From contig NZ_JABFDF010000004.1 in the NCBI RefSeq assembly GCF_013403985.1, positions 248,001 to 312,000 of the forward strand: 64,000 nucleotides of DNA, read 5' to 3'. The translations under genes were made by a program, and so were the position numbers. Shown in pieces: positions 34,837 to 43,858 of the stretch; the first letter of the stretch is position 1; each line of letters begins with the position of its first letter. The stretch is from Winogradskyella ludwigii. Its GTDB lineage: Bacteria; Bacteroidota; Bacteroidia; Flavobacteriales; Flavobacteriaceae. The notes beneath the pieces are model-generated. The model did not search any database and was not told the DNA's origin. It saw only the letters and a program-made list of their open reading frames with translations.

Positions 34837-36291
34837 ATGAAGGACATAACGTATTCAGGCGACACTGAATTTGAAAATATTCCGTCTTTAAAAGACAAAG
34901 CCTTACGTATTAACCTTAATGCCGATATTTATGGTACCTTTTCTGAAATAGGTGCTGGACAAGAAACTGTACGTCAGTTTTTTAGAGCTGGTGGTGCTTC
35001 CGGAACTATTGCCAAAGCCATGTCTGCTTATGACAAGGATTTTAGTGATGCTATTTATGGAATCGAAGATGATAAACGCTATGTAACAGAAGCTAGACTT
35101 CGTAAGATGTTAAATCACGAAGTAAACCTAATGGAAGAGCGTATTACAAGAGATAAACACCCAAATAAAATATTTTTCTCTTACGCCAATACTGTTGCCA
35201 CTATAGATTTTGCAAAAAAGTACAAGGGTCATGGTTGGGTTGGTATTAAATATCAAGTTGGCCATAACGAAGAGTATAATGAAATTGTACTGCATATTCG
35301 TTTTAAAGAAACTGATGCACGTTTACAACAAGAAACCCTTGGTAAATTAGGAACTAACTTAATTTATGGTGCTTTTTACAAATACAATCAGCCTCGTAAA
35401 TTATTACGTTATTTATATGACCATTTAGATAAAGATCAGTTAGAAATTGATACTATTAATTTCTCTGGTCCTGTTTTTAAAGATGTTGATAACCGTTTAA
35501 TGAGTTTACAACTGGTTAAAAACGGAATGACAGATGCTGTAATGTTTGCTCCTGATGGTAATAATGTATTACCTGCACGTGTACTTTACAAAAAGAACAT
35601 CTTAACGCTTAGAGGTAGTTTTAGACCTGTTACAAAAGTAAATATGGATATGTTTGAGAAATCTTACGAAATGTTCATAAAAGAAAATAAGGTAGATAAA
35701 GATAAAACTCAAGTGGTTTTTGAAATTACGTTATCTAACTTAAGAGCTGAAGGTAAAATTGATGAGCAAGATTTTATGGATCGTGCAAAACTGTTATGTT
35801 CACTTGGACAAACCGTATTGATTTCAAACTTCCAAGAGTATTATAAATTAGTAGAATACTTCTCTCAATACTCTAGAGCAAGAATGGGATTAGCCATGGG
35901 TGTAAATAACCTCGTTGATATATTTGACGAAAAGTATTATCGTCACCTAAGTGGTGGAATTTTAGAAGCCTTTGGAAAATTATTTTACAAAGATTTACGC
36001 GTATACCTATATCCTATGGAAAATAAGGATGGAAGCTTAACAACTAGTGAAAACCTAAAAGTACATCCGCGTATGAAGGAACTTTACAAATTCTTTAAGT
36101 ACAATGGTAAAGTGGTTGATATTACTGATTACGATGCATCTAACTTATCCGTTTTCTCAAGAGCAGTTCTTAAAATGATTGTAGATAACGAAGACGGTTG
36201 GGAACGCATGTTACCAGAAGGGGTTTCTAAATTAATTAAAGAAAAAAGTTTATTTGGCTGTGAAACCGAAGAGGTTATTCACAAGAATTAA
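34837..36291 (+). CDS. Conserved protein of unknown function, 484 residues
   Basis: A large soluble protein, without signal peptide, beginning MKDITYSGDTEFENIPSL. Its sequence is dense in conserved-looking blocks: YGTFSEIGAGQETVRQFFRAGG, KVDKDKTQVVFEITLSNLRAEGKID, and SRARMGLAMGVNNLVDIFDE. I recall that homologues carry various automated names (for example nicotinate-nucleotide adenylyltransferase or TonB-dependent receptor); the HxGH motif of the former and any barrel or plug feature of the latter are absent, so neither is supported. The protein is widely kept in Bacteroidota. It stands alone between a promoter and a terminator. Confidence 0.7.
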   Translation: MKDITYSGDTEFENIPSLKDKALRINLNADIYGTFSEIGAGQETVRQFFRAGGASGTIAKAMSAYDKDFSDAIYGIEDDKRYVTEARLRKMLNHEVNLMEERITRDKHPNKIFFSYANTVATIDFAKKYKGHGWVGIKYQVGHNEEYNEIVLHIRFKETDARLQQETLGKLGTNLIYGAFYKYNQPRKLLRYLYDHLDKDQLEIDTINFSGPVFKDVDNRLMSLQLVKNGMTDAVMFAPDGNNVLPARVLYKKNILTLRGSFRPVTKVNMDMFEKSYEMFIKENKVDKDKTQVVFEITLSNLRAEGKIDEQDFMDRAKLLCSLGQTVLISNFQEYYKLVEYFSQYSRARMGLAMGVNNLVDIFDEKYYRHLSGGILEAFGKLFYKDLRVYLYPMENKDGSLTTSENLKVHPRMKELYKFFKYNGKVVDITDYDASNLSVFSRAVLKMIVDNEDGWERMLPEGVSKLIKEKSLFGCETEEVIHKN

Positions 36292-36309
36292 ACTCAAATT
36301 ACTATATAA

Positions 36310-36347
36310 AAAAATGCGTGTTGATTAAAATTTCAACACGCATTTTT
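36310..36347. terminator. Bidirectional hairpin terminator
   Basis: AAAAATGCGTGTTGA (36310-36324) pairs with TCAACACGCATTTTT (36333-36347), loop of eight bases. It separates the 484-residue protein gene from the convergent peroxiredoxin gene. Confidence 0.88.
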
Positions 36348-36373
36348 ATTTTCTAATAAATTGCAATTCTTGT

Positions 36374-36829
36374 TTAAGCCTCCAATATCTGCTCTGCATG
36401 AGCCTTTGTTTTGACCTTAGCTATTACATCTTCAATTACACCATTTTCGTCAATAACAAAAGTGGTTCTATGGATACCTTCATATTCTTTTCCCATAAAT
36501 TTCTTTGGTCCCCAAACACCAAAAGCCTCAATTACAGCTTTATCTTCGTCTGCTAATAATGGATACTGAAATCCGTATTTAGTTTTAAAATTGGTTTGTC
36601 TTTTTGCGCTATCTGCACTTACTCCTAAAATCTCATAGCCTTTTGATTTAAATCGATCGTAATTATCATTTAAATTACATGCTTCTGCTGTACAGCCTGG
36701 TGTGCTCGCTTTTGGATAAAAGAAAACAACCAATTTCTTTCCTTTATAATCAGACAAAGAAATAGAATTTCCTTGCTCATCTAATGCTGAAAAATCTGGT
36801 GCCTTATCTCCTACTGTTAAGTGTGTCAT
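36374..36829 (-). CDS. bcp: Thioredoxin-dependent thiol peroxidase (Bcp/PrxQ)
   Basis: A 151-residue atypical two-Cys peroxiredoxin that reduces peroxides using thioredoxin. The start is ATG at 36829, giving MTHLTVGDKAPDF; a longer in-frame extension upstream has no family support. Peroxidatic Cys46 and resolving Cys51 are in STPGCTAEACNL, and the Arg of the active site is in GIHRTTFVID. It is divergent from nth with only 35 bases between starts, so the two share a small promoter region. Confidence 0.94.
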   Translation of the reverse strand: MTHLTVGDKAPDFSALDEQGNSISLSDYKGKKLVVFFYPKASTPGCTAEACNLNDNYDRFKSKGYEILGVSADSAKRQTNFKTKYGFQYPLLADEDKAVIEAFGVWGPKKFMGKEYEGIHRTTFVIDENGVIEDVIAKVKTKAHAEQILEA

Positions 36830-36836
36830 AATTATG

Positions 36837-36844
36837 TAAATTTG
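36837..36844 (+). promoter_or_regulatory. -7 promoter element for nth
   Basis: TAAATTTG, exact TAnnTTTG, 21 bases before the nth ATG at 36865. Confidence 0.6.
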
Positions 36845-36864
36845 TGTTTCAGTAAAAATACAAC

Positions 36865-37521
36865 ATGACAAAACAAGAAAAAGTTAATTTCGTTATAAAT
36901 ACGTTATATAAATTATATCCTGAAATCCCAATTCCTTTAGATCATAAAGATCCTTACACCTTATTAATTGCGGTTTTAATGTCTGCACAAAGTACAGATG
37001 TACGTGTTAATAAAATTACTCCGCTTTTATTTGAACGTGCAGATAATCCCTATGACATGATTAAACTAAGTGTTGACGAGATCAGAGACATTATAAAACC
37101 TGTGGGTTTATCTCCCATGAAAAGTAAAGGTATTCACGGTTTATCACAGATATTAATTGATAAACACAATGGAGAAGTCCCAAAAACGTATGAAGATTTA
37201 GAAGAATTACCTGCTGTTGGACATAAAACAGCTGCAGTAGTTTTATCGCAAGCTTTTGGTATACCAGCATTTCCTGTAGATACACACATTCATCGTTTAA
37301 TGTATCGTTGGAATTTAACCAATGGTAAAAACGTAGTACAAACGGAAAAAGATGCGAAACGATTATTTCCTGAAGAATTATGGAATGATCTCCACCTTCA
37401 AATTATTTGGTATGGCAGACAATACTCACCAGCTCGTGGTTGGGATCTAGAAAAAGACATAATTACTAAAACTATAGGACGACAATCTGTTTTAGACACT
37501 TATTATAAAAAGAAAAAATAA
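36865..37521 (+). CDS. nth: Endonuclease III lacking the 4Fe-4S cluster
   Basis: A 218-residue DNA glycosylase/AP lyase of the HhH-GPD family that removes oxidised pyrimidines. The helix-hairpin-helix is LEELPAVGHKTAAVVL with catalytic Lys121, and the catalytic Asp139 is in PVDTHIHR. E. coli Nth ends with a C-x6-C-x2-C-x5-C iron-sulfur cluster; here the same stretch (RQYSPARGWDLEKDIITKTI, 185-204) aligns without gaps but has no Cys at all, and the whole protein is cysteine-free. A cluster is therefore excluded. A lipoprotein gene follows 48 bases behind. Confidence 0.92.
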   Translation: MTKQEKVNFVINTLYKLYPEIPIPLDHKDPYTLLIAVLMSAQSTDVRVNKITPLLFERADNPYDMIKLSVDEIRDIIKPVGLSPMKSKGIHGLSQILIDKHNGEVPKTYEDLEELPAVGHKTAAVVLSQAFGIPAFPVDTHIHRLMYRWNLTNGKNVVQTEKDAKRLFPEELWNDLHLQIIWYGRQYSPARGWDLEKDIITKTIGRQSVLDTYYKKKK

Positions 37522-37569
37522 CACTTGTATGGTATAATAATTGGTGCGTGTTATACAAATCTCCAACTC

Positions 37570-38088
37570 ATGAAAAAGCTATTCATTCTATTATTCGTAT
37601 GCACAATAACATCATGTATTTCTTTGAGAAAAGCACCAACAAATTTTAATTATAGAATTGAAGTTGCAAAAAAATTTAAACGACAATTTCCTAAAGAGTT
37701 AGCATATATTTTTGAAGACCCAAAAGATGCTAATCAATTTTATAAGTATATAGATTCTAAATTTCAATTAAATGATACTGATGTTGGTTTGAATGTGCCC
37801 ATAACAATTGATAATAAAGTCTATTTTATCACCTACCATGAAGCTGAAATACCAGATAAAAAATTAAACCTTTTAGGTATTGCTATGGATGCAACACTAG
37901 CCGCAAATGAGCTAGACCCTGTTTTTGACGAAGGTTACGTTAATCGTATAGGTCATTGGTTTTTAGCAATTACAGTTTATGATGAAAACAATAATAATTG
38001 TTTAAAATCAAAATATCCCGAGCGAAAAAATGTATTAGATTATTTAAACCTCTTACAAAATGAATATTTAAATAGCCATTCATTATAA
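37570..38088 (+). CDS. Putative lipoprotein, unknown function
   Basis: A 172-residue protein. The start at ATG 37570 gives MKKLFILLFVCTITSC with lipobox Cys16; the longer in-frame version would put 15 unrelated residues in front. After Cys16 comes ISLRK, not acidic, so no surface-export signal. No family recognised; blocks include KRQFPKELAYIFEDPKDANQF and KVYFITYHEAEIPDK. It may be transcribed with nth. Confidence 0.7.
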   Translation: MKKLFILLFVCTITSCISLRKAPTNFNYRIEVAKKFKRQFPKELAYIFEDPKDANQFYKYIDSKFQLNDTDVGLNVPITIDNKVYFITYHEAEIPDKKLNLLGIAMDATLAANELDPVFDEGYVNRIGHWFLAITVYDENNNNCLKSKYPERKNVLDYLNLLQNEYLNSHSL

Positions 38089-38092
38089 TATC

Positions 38093-38126
38093 AAAAAATC
38101 CTGATGCTTTCACATCAGGATTTTTT
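38093..38126. terminator. Bidirectional hairpin terminator
   Basis: TCCTGATG (38099-38106) with CATCAGGA (38113-38120), flanked by A6 and T6. It ends the lipoprotein gene and, on the other strand, follows the small gene 38128-38274 directly. Confidence 0.85.
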
Positions 38127-38127
38127 A

Positions 38128-38274
38128 TTAATTTAAAAGTGCTTCGAACTTTATATTATTATAATCAACAATACTTAAAGCTTTTGAATAACTCAAAATG
38201 AACTTTATGGTTTCGTCCTTAGGTTGCAAATTATCATTTGTTTTTGGGGAAGCTTGAGAGTAAATTTTTGCCAT
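38128..38274 (-). CDS. Small conserved-looking protein, 48 residues
   Basis: Minus-strand frame from ATG 38274 to TAA 38128 reading MAKIYSQASPKTNDN, then KDETIKFILSYSKALSI, then VDYNNIKFEALLN. The sequence is soluble and has an amphipathic middle part. From memory, near-identical short proteins (MAKIYSxASPK..., then ETIxFxLxYSKAL) lie between the sigma factor gene and its neighbours in other Flavobacteriaceae. A terminator begins directly behind the stop. It lies 57 bases after the ECF sigma gene stop, on the same strand, so it is probably cotranscribed. Function unknown. Confidence 0.7.
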   Translation of the reverse strand: MAKIYSQASPKTNDNLQPKDETIKFILSYSKALSIVDYNNIKFEALLN

Positions 38275-38331
38275 TTTAACTATTTAAGTGTTTATATATA
38301 GCAAAAACGCATCTTTATATACTTTATTGTA

Positions 38332-38916
38332 TCAATTTGTTAAAATTATATTATTTTGATCAATAACTTTACGCATATTAATTAAAGCATAACGCATTCT
38401 ACCTAAAGCCGTATTAATACTAACTCCTGTTCTTTCAGATATTTCCTTAAAACTCATGTCTTGATACATACGCATTAAAAGCACCTGTTTCTGGTCTTCT
38501 GGCAGCTCTTCAATAATACGTCTTACGTCAGATTCTACCTGACCTTTAATAATAGATTTTTCTGCATTTAACGTAGAATCACTTAATACAGAAAAAATAC
38601 TAAACTCGCCAGTATTGTGAAACTTAGGCATACGTTTATTCTTTCTAAAATGATCAATAACCAAATTGTGAGCGATACGCATTACCCAAGGTAAAAATTT
38701 ACCTTCTTCGTTGTATTTACCACGTTTTAGTGTTCTTATAACTTTAATAAAGGTATCCTGAAAAACATCTTCTGTAACATCGCGGTCATAAACTTTAGAA
38801 TATATAAAACTATAAATCTTTTGTTTGTGCCTGACAATTAAAATTGAGAGTGCATTCTCGTTTCCGTTAATGTAGTTGCTAACCAACTCTGCGTCTTGGA
38901 TAAGTTCGTTTTTCAT
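38332..38916 (-). CDS. ECF-type sigma-70 family RNA polymerase sigma factor
   Basis: A 194-residue sigma factor. The start at ATG 38916 (MKNELIQDAELV) is chosen; a 41-residue upstream extension in frame has no sigma homology. Region 2 includes EDVFQDTFIKVIRTL and FLPWVMRIAHNLVIDHFRKN, and region 4 LPEDQKQVLLMRMYQDMSFKEISERTGVSINTALGRMRYA. No anti-sigma gene with a zinc or membrane signature is adjacent, so control is not visible. The leader of about 100 bases starts from a TATATTTG box. Confidence 0.9.
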   Translation of the reverse strand: MKNELIQDAELVSNYINGNENALSILIVRHKQKIYSFIYSKVYDRDVTEDVFQDTFIKVIRTLKRGKYNEEGKFLPWVMRIAHNLVIDHFRKNKRMPKFHNTGEFSIFSVLSDSTLNAEKSIIKGQVESDVRRIIEELPEDQKQVLLMRMYQDMSFKEISERTGVSINTALGRMRYALINMRKVIDQNNIILTN

Positions 38917-39024
38917 AATAATTACTTTAAAGCCTAGCAGTTGCCTACTAAGTTTGGGGTTAAAAGCTGTCTTTTTAAAGTAATATTGTGATATACGCAG
39001 ATATTTTGTTAAATGAATAGATTT

Positions 39025-39032
39025 CAAATATA
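39025..39032 (-). promoter_or_regulatory. -7 promoter element for the ECF sigma gene
   Basis: CAAATATA on the plus strand (TATATTTG on the minus strand), exact TAnnTTTG. Transcription would begin near 39018, leaving a leader of about 100 bases. Confidence 0.5.
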
Positions 39033-39123
39033 ACAACAATCATTCCTAAAAAACAAAATTTATTAATAAAATTTAAACTTTTAATCGTATAAAGCGTTCC
39101 TTTAATAGGTGAAATAGTTGTGG

Positions 39124-39131
39124 TATCTTTG
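39124..39131 (+). promoter_or_regulatory. -7 promoter element for uvrA
   Basis: TATCTTTG, exact TAnnTTTG, 26 bases before the ATG at 39157. Confidence 0.55.
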
Positions 39132-39156
39132 CAAACTTTAGATACTGAGACAACCT

Positions 39157-41946
39157 ATGAATACTACAAACTTAGACGTTAGCCCAAAGGAAAACATCAT
39201 TATAAAAGGAGCAAAACTCCACAATCTTAAAAATATTGATGTTGTTATTCCTAGAAACAAATTAGTTGTTATTACGGGTTTATCTGGCTCCGGAAAATCT
39301 AGTTTAGCCTTTGATACGCTATATGCTGAAGGTCAAAGACGTTATGTAGAAAGTTTAAGTAGTTATGCACGTCAGTTTTTAGGACGATTAAATAAACCTA
39401 AAGTAGACTATATCAAAGGTATTGCTCCTGCAATAGCCATTGAGCAAAAAGTAAACTCTACAAATCCACGATCTACTGTTGGTATAACCACTGAAATTTA
39501 CGATTATCTTAAATTATTATTTGCTAGAATAGGAAAGACCTACTCACCTATTTCTGGCAATGAAGTAAAAAAACATACGGTTTCTGATGTCATTAATTTT
39601 ATTTCAAAATTTGATGAAGGCACAAAATTATTACTCTTAGCTCCTATTCTTTTAGAAGAAGGCAGAACCATCGAAAACAAATTGCAAACACTTCAACAAC
39701 AAGGATACGCGCGAATTAAAGTTAAAGATGATGTTGTTAGAATTGATGAGGCGTTAAAACAAAATATAAAATCTGATAAGAATTTATTTTTAGTTGTAGA
39801 TAGAATTGTCTTTAAAAATGATGAAGATTTCCTTAATCGATTGGCTGATGCTGTTGGCACTGCTTTTTATGAAGGAGTTGGCACGTGTATTATAGAATCG
39901 CTTGCAGATAATAAACAAACCGTTTTTAATAATAAGTTTGAAATAGATGGCATGTCTTTTCTAGAACCAAATGCACATTTATTCAGCTTTAATAATCCTT
40001 ATGGAGCATGTCCAAAATGTGAAGGTTATGGTGATGTTATTGGTATCGATGATGATTTAGTGATTCCAAACACAGCATTATCAGTTTTTGAAAATGCCAT
40101 TTTCCCTTGGAGAGGTGATAGTATGAGTTGGTACAGAGACCAATTAGTAAATAACTCGCATCTTTTTGATTTTCCAATTCATAAACCTTATTTTCAATTA
40201 AGTGATAAAGACAAAGCCCTTATTTGGAAAGGCAATAAACATTTTGAAGGTTTAAATGATTTCTTTGCTGAGCTAGAATCGAAAGCGTACAAAATTCAGA
40301 ATCGCGTGATGTTATCACGTTATCGTGGTAAGACTAAATGTAATGTTTGTAACGGAAAACGCTTACGTGAAGAAGCTAATTACGTAAAAATAGATGGTGC
40401 TACAATAACAGACATTGTAGATTTACCTTTAGATGAGTTAACCGTGTTCTTTAAAAACTTAAAGTTAAGTGATAGCGATACTCAAGTCGCAAAACGTCTT
40501 TTAACAGAAATTAATACAAGACTAGGTTTCTTAACTAATGTTGGATTACGCTATTTGACCTTAAACCGAAAATCGAATTCACTTTCGGGAGGAGAAAGTC
40601 AACGTATTAATTTAGCAACCTCTTTAGGAAGTAGCCTTGTTGGATCTATGTATATTTTAGATGAACCAAGTATTGGTTTGCATCCTAAAGACACAGAACG
40701 CTTAATTGAAGTTTTAAAATCGCTTCGTGATTTAGGAAACACTGTTATTGTAGTAGAACATGATGAAGACATTATGAAAGCTGCCGATTCTATTATAGAT
40801 ATTGGTCCTGAAGCAGGAACCTTTGGTGGAGAAGTCATGGCTGTTGGTGATTTTAAAGCGATTCTTTCTGCAGATACTTTAACTGCAAAATATTTGAATG
40901 GACAGTTAGAAATTGAAGTGCCTAAAAAACGGAGAACCTCAAAATATAGTGTTGAAATTACAGGTGCTCGTGAAAACAATTTACAAAATATAGATGTTAC
41001 TTTTCCTCTTGAAATGCTTACCGTTATTACTGGAGTTTCAGGAAGTGGAAAAAGTACATTGGTAAAAAAAATACTCTTTCCTGCGATACAAAAAAAATTA
41101 ACTGGTTTTAGTGATAAAATTGGTCAGGTATCAGAAATTAAAGGAAATCATAGTAACATACAACATGTAGAATTTGTAGATCAGAACCCTATTGGTCGTT
41201 CTTCACGTTCTAATCCTGTAACTTATATTAAAGCTTATGATGATATTAGAGCTTTATTTGCTTCTCAAAAATTAAGTAATATCCGTAATTATGCTGCTAA
41301 ACATTTTAGTTTCAACGTCGATGGTGGACGCTGTGAAACCTGTAAAGGTGAAGGAGAAGTTACTATTGAAATGCAGTTTATGGCAGATGTACATTTAACT
41401 TGTGATACTTGTGGAGGAAAACGTTTCAAAAAAGAAGTGTTAGAAGTTAAGTTTGAAGGTAAATCTATAGATGATATTTTAAACCTTACCATTGATGATG
41501 CTGTTGCTTTTTTTACAACACATAACCAAAACAAGATTCAGAGCAAACTGCAACCACTTCAAGATGTTGGTCTGGGCTATGTAACTCTAGGGCAATCGTC
41601 TTCTACGCTTTCTGGTGGTGAAGCACAACGAATAAAGCTAGCTACTTTCTTAGGAAAAGGAAGCAAAAGTGATAATGCACTTTTCATTTTTGATGAACCA
41701 ACAACTGGACTTCATTTTCATGATATAAAGAAATTATTAAAATCTTTTCAAGCCTTAATTTCCAAAGGACATTCTGTAATTGTGATTGAACACAACATAG
41801 ATTTAATTAAATGTGCCGATTATATTATTGATTTAGGACCCGAAGGAGGAAAACATGGAGGACAACTTGTAGCTTCTGGTACGCCTGAAGAAATAGTAAA
41901 GAATAAAAACTCGGTTACAGGAAAATATCTTCAAGAAAAATTATAG
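39157..41946 (+). CDS. uvrA: Excinuclease ABC subunit A
   Basis: A 929-residue ABC-type DNA-damage recognition protein of nucleotide excision repair. Two ATP-binding cassettes are visible: Walker [11 protein letters not shown] and [10 protein letters not shown], signatures [11 protein letters not shown] and [11 protein letters not shown]. Zinc-binding Cys sets are [15 protein letters not shown] in the first half and [15 protein letters not shown] in the second. Length is close to the usual 940. The gene for a membrane protein starts 2 bases behind the stop, which is unusual for uvrA and suggests cotranscription. Confidence 0.96.
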   Translation: MNTTNLDVSPKENIIIKGAKLHNLKNIDVVIPRNKLVVITGLSGSGKSSLAFDTLYAEGQRRYVESLSSYARQFLGRLNKPKVDYIKGIAPAIAIEQKVNSTNPRSTVGITTEIYDYLKLLFARIGKTYSPISGNEVKKHTVSDVINFISKFDEGTKLLLLAPILLEEGRTIENKLQTLQQQGYARIKVKDDVVRIDEALKQNIKSDKNLFLVVDRIVFKNDEDFLNRLADAVGTAFYEGVGTCIIESLADNKQTVFNNKFEIDGMSFLEPNAHLFSFNNPYGACPKCEGYGDVIGIDDDLVIPNTALSVFENAIFPWRGDSMSWYRDQLVNNSHLFDFPIHKPYFQLSDKDKALIWKGNKHFEGLNDFFAELESKAYKIQNRVMLSRYRGKTKCNVCNGKRLREEANYVKIDGATITDIVDLPLDELTVFFKNLKLSDSDTQVAKRLLTEINTRLGFLTNVGLRYLTLNRKSNSLSGGESQRINLATSLGSSLVGSMYILDEPSIGLHPKDTERLIEVLKSLRDLGNTVIVVEHDEDIMKAADSIIDIGPEAGTFGGEVMAVGDFKAILSADTLTAKYLNGQLEIEVPKKRRTSKYSVEITGARENNLQNIDVTFPLEMLTVITGVSGSGKSTLVKKILFPAIQKKLTGFSDKIGQVSEIKGNHSNIQHVEFVDQNPIGRSSRSNPVTYIKAYDDIRALFASQKLSNIRNYAAKHFSFNVDGGRCETCKGEGEVTIEMQFMADVHLTCDTCGGKRFKKEVLEVKFEGKSIDDILNLTIDDAVAFFTTHNQNKIQSKLQPLQDVGLGYVTLGQSSSTLSGGEAQRIKLATFLGKGSKSDNALFIFDEPTTGLHFHDIKKLLKSFQALISKGHSVIVIEHNIDLIKCADYIIDLGPEGGKHGGQLVASGTPEEIVKNKNSVTGKYLQEKL

Positions 41947-41947
41947 A

Positions 41948-42613
41948 ATGAACTTACCTGAAGGATTTCATAACGAAGTTATTAAGGCTAGAGAAAATAA
42001 GCTCAAAAATAATGTTGATAATTTAAGAATTAATGTTGACACTTCTCCTTTAAATAGTGGAGGCGCAAGTTTTAAAACTCATGTATTAATTAAACAATCC
42101 GGTTCCAAACTAAGTTACAAACCTTATTTTGGTGCTGCTATTTTCAGTTTTATCTTTTTTGCTGTAGGTTTTGGTATTCTGTTTTTTGGAATTTACCCAT
42201 TATTCGAAAATGGTTTTGATATCGCTAAAGTCGAATGGTTTTTAATCGTATTCGGATTCATTTTTGCTTCGGCAGGTGGATTTATGTTTTACACATTTTA
42301 TAAGCCACGTGTTTTCGATAAGCAACTAGGAGTTTATTATAAAGCTTACAATGCAGATGTTCATAGAATTAAAAAGGACACTTCAAAAACGTATATTCCG
42401 CTAACATCTATTGTCGCTATTCAACTTATTGGAGAACATGTAAAAAATGATAAAGGTTCTTACAAAAGCTTTGAACTTAATTTGGTTCTCAATGATGGTT
42501 CACGAAAAAATGTGATAGATCACGGAGATTTAAAATCCATTATAAGAGATGCTGAAACCTTAAGCCATTTCTTAAACATTCCCATTTGGCATGCAGGTTC
42601 TATGGATAATTAA
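41948..42613 (+). CDS. Two-helix membrane protein, unknown function
   Basis: A 221-residue protein: a polar N-terminus (1-60), two adjacent membrane helices (about 62-83 and 97-117), then a soluble C-terminal domain with beta strands (YIPLTSIVAIQLIGEHV, KSFELNLVLNDGSRKN). It starts one base after uvrA ends and overlaps the convergent DUF3667 gene by 4 bases. Function unknown. Confidence 0.7.
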   Translation: MNLPEGFHNEVIKARENKLKNNVDNLRINVDTSPLNSGGASFKTHVLIKQSGSKLSYKPYFGAAIFSFIFFAVGFGILFFGIYPLFENGFDIAKVEWFLIVFGFIFASAGGFMFYTFYKPRVFDKQLGVYYKAYNADVHRIKKDTSKTYIPLTSIVAIQLIGEHVKNDKGSYKSFELNLVLNDGSRKNVIDHGDLKSIIRDAETLSHFLNIPIWHAGSMDN

Positions 42614-43668
42614 TAAATCATAAAGGCTAAAAATCCAATTAAAATTGCCGATAATAAAACGATTGGTGTAAATACCATAGCGAAAAAACACGCTTTAACA
42701 AAACTCCAAATCCAACCTTGGCTATAAAACTTTTTTAACGCTATAAAGAAGTAAACAAAGCACAACAGTAAAATTAAGAAGTCTATCCAAGCTGAAAATT
42801 CAAACATTAGATTAATTGCAAAAACAAAACTAAACAAGGTAAATATGAAAGAAAAATAGTAAAAGCTAAATACCAAATGGTGTGCATATGTTCCTCGTTT
42901 TCGATAGAAAATTTTAAGAACAAACGCAAAAATTGGTAGTAAGAAAAATAATGCAATTGGAATAGTATCTACAAATTCACTCCAAATATTACCAGCATCT
43001 TTACCTTTGTAAAATTTAAGACCTTGCTGATATACTGTTCTCTTAAACCATCCATCATTTTTTTCTAATCCCCAAGATTTATAAATTTCTTTATCTGGTG
43101 CATTTATTTCTATCAAAGAATCTAATTCAACTTGAAAAGAGCCTAAAGAGATATTATTCTGTTTTGGTAAAACCTCTAGAGATACAATAGAATCAATCTC
43201 TTTTTGAGATATTCCAGAAAACAACATAGTACTTTCTAAGGTTTCTCTAATTTTAATTCGTTCTATAGAATCCAATTCTTTCACTACTATAGAGTCAATA
43301 ATAGTGGCTTTAGAAGTATCAAAAGATTTAGAAAATCCTTCATTAATAAGTTCTTTTTGTTCCCTAACCGTAAATGAAAAGATAAAAAAGAAGACTACAG
43401 ATATAAACAAATACATCTGTGCAGGATGCAAATACAATAAACGTTTACCTTTTATAAATTCCTTGGCCAAGTAGCCAGGTTTAAATAGTAACGGAATAAA
43501 GCTTTTAAAAAAACGTGCATCAAAAGAAAAGTAATTACTAATGGTATTATAGAACAAGACACTTATAGTTAGCTCATCGTTTGCTTTTTGACCACAATGC
43601 GGACAAAATTGAAACTCGTCGTTAAAAGATTGTTCGCAATTTTTACATTTTACCTGGTTAGTGCTCAT
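42610..43668 (-). CDS. DUF3667 family membrane protein with zinc ribbon
   Basis: A 352-residue protein. The N-terminal zinc ribbon has Cys8, Cys11 and Cys22, Cys25 (CKNC...CPHC). It is followed by the family signature FDARFFKSFIPLLFKPGYLAKEFIKGKR and YLHPAQMYLFISVVFFF, and then a charged middle part and several membrane helices near the end (about 230-350). DUF3667 proteins are common in Bacteroidota and unknown in function; the zinc ribbon and helices suggest a membrane-sited regulator or transporter. Confidence 0.85.
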   Translation of the reverse strand: MSTNQVKCKNCEQSFNDEFQFCPHCGQKANDELTISVLFYNTISNYFSFDARFFKSFIPLLFKPGYLAKEFIKGKRLLYLHPAQMYLFISVVFFFIFSFTVREQKELINEGFSKSFDTSKATIIDSIVVKELDSIERIKIRETLESTMLFSGISQKEIDSIVSLEVLPKQNNISLGSFQVELDSLIEINAPDKEIYKSWGLEKNDGWFKRTVYQQGLKFYKGKDAGNIWSEFVDTIPIALFFLLPIFAFVLKIFYRKRGTYAHHLVFSFYYFSFIFTLFSFVFAINLMFEFSAWIDFLILLLCFVYFFIALKKFYSQGWIWSFVKACFFAMVFTPIVLLSAILIGFLAFMIY

Positions 43669-43858
43669 GGTTGATGGTTAGTCTGGTTTAAAAGTAATGA
43701 AATTTATAACATCTCTACTGCTCATCCTTAAACTGAATTGTTAAATAGTTAGCTCACTATTTTTATTGACTATAGTAACCTATTGTAAAATAGCGATTTG
43801 TGTTTTTGGCACGCTGTTTGTTTTATACTTAACGAGTTTAATTTAAAACCCAATTATT

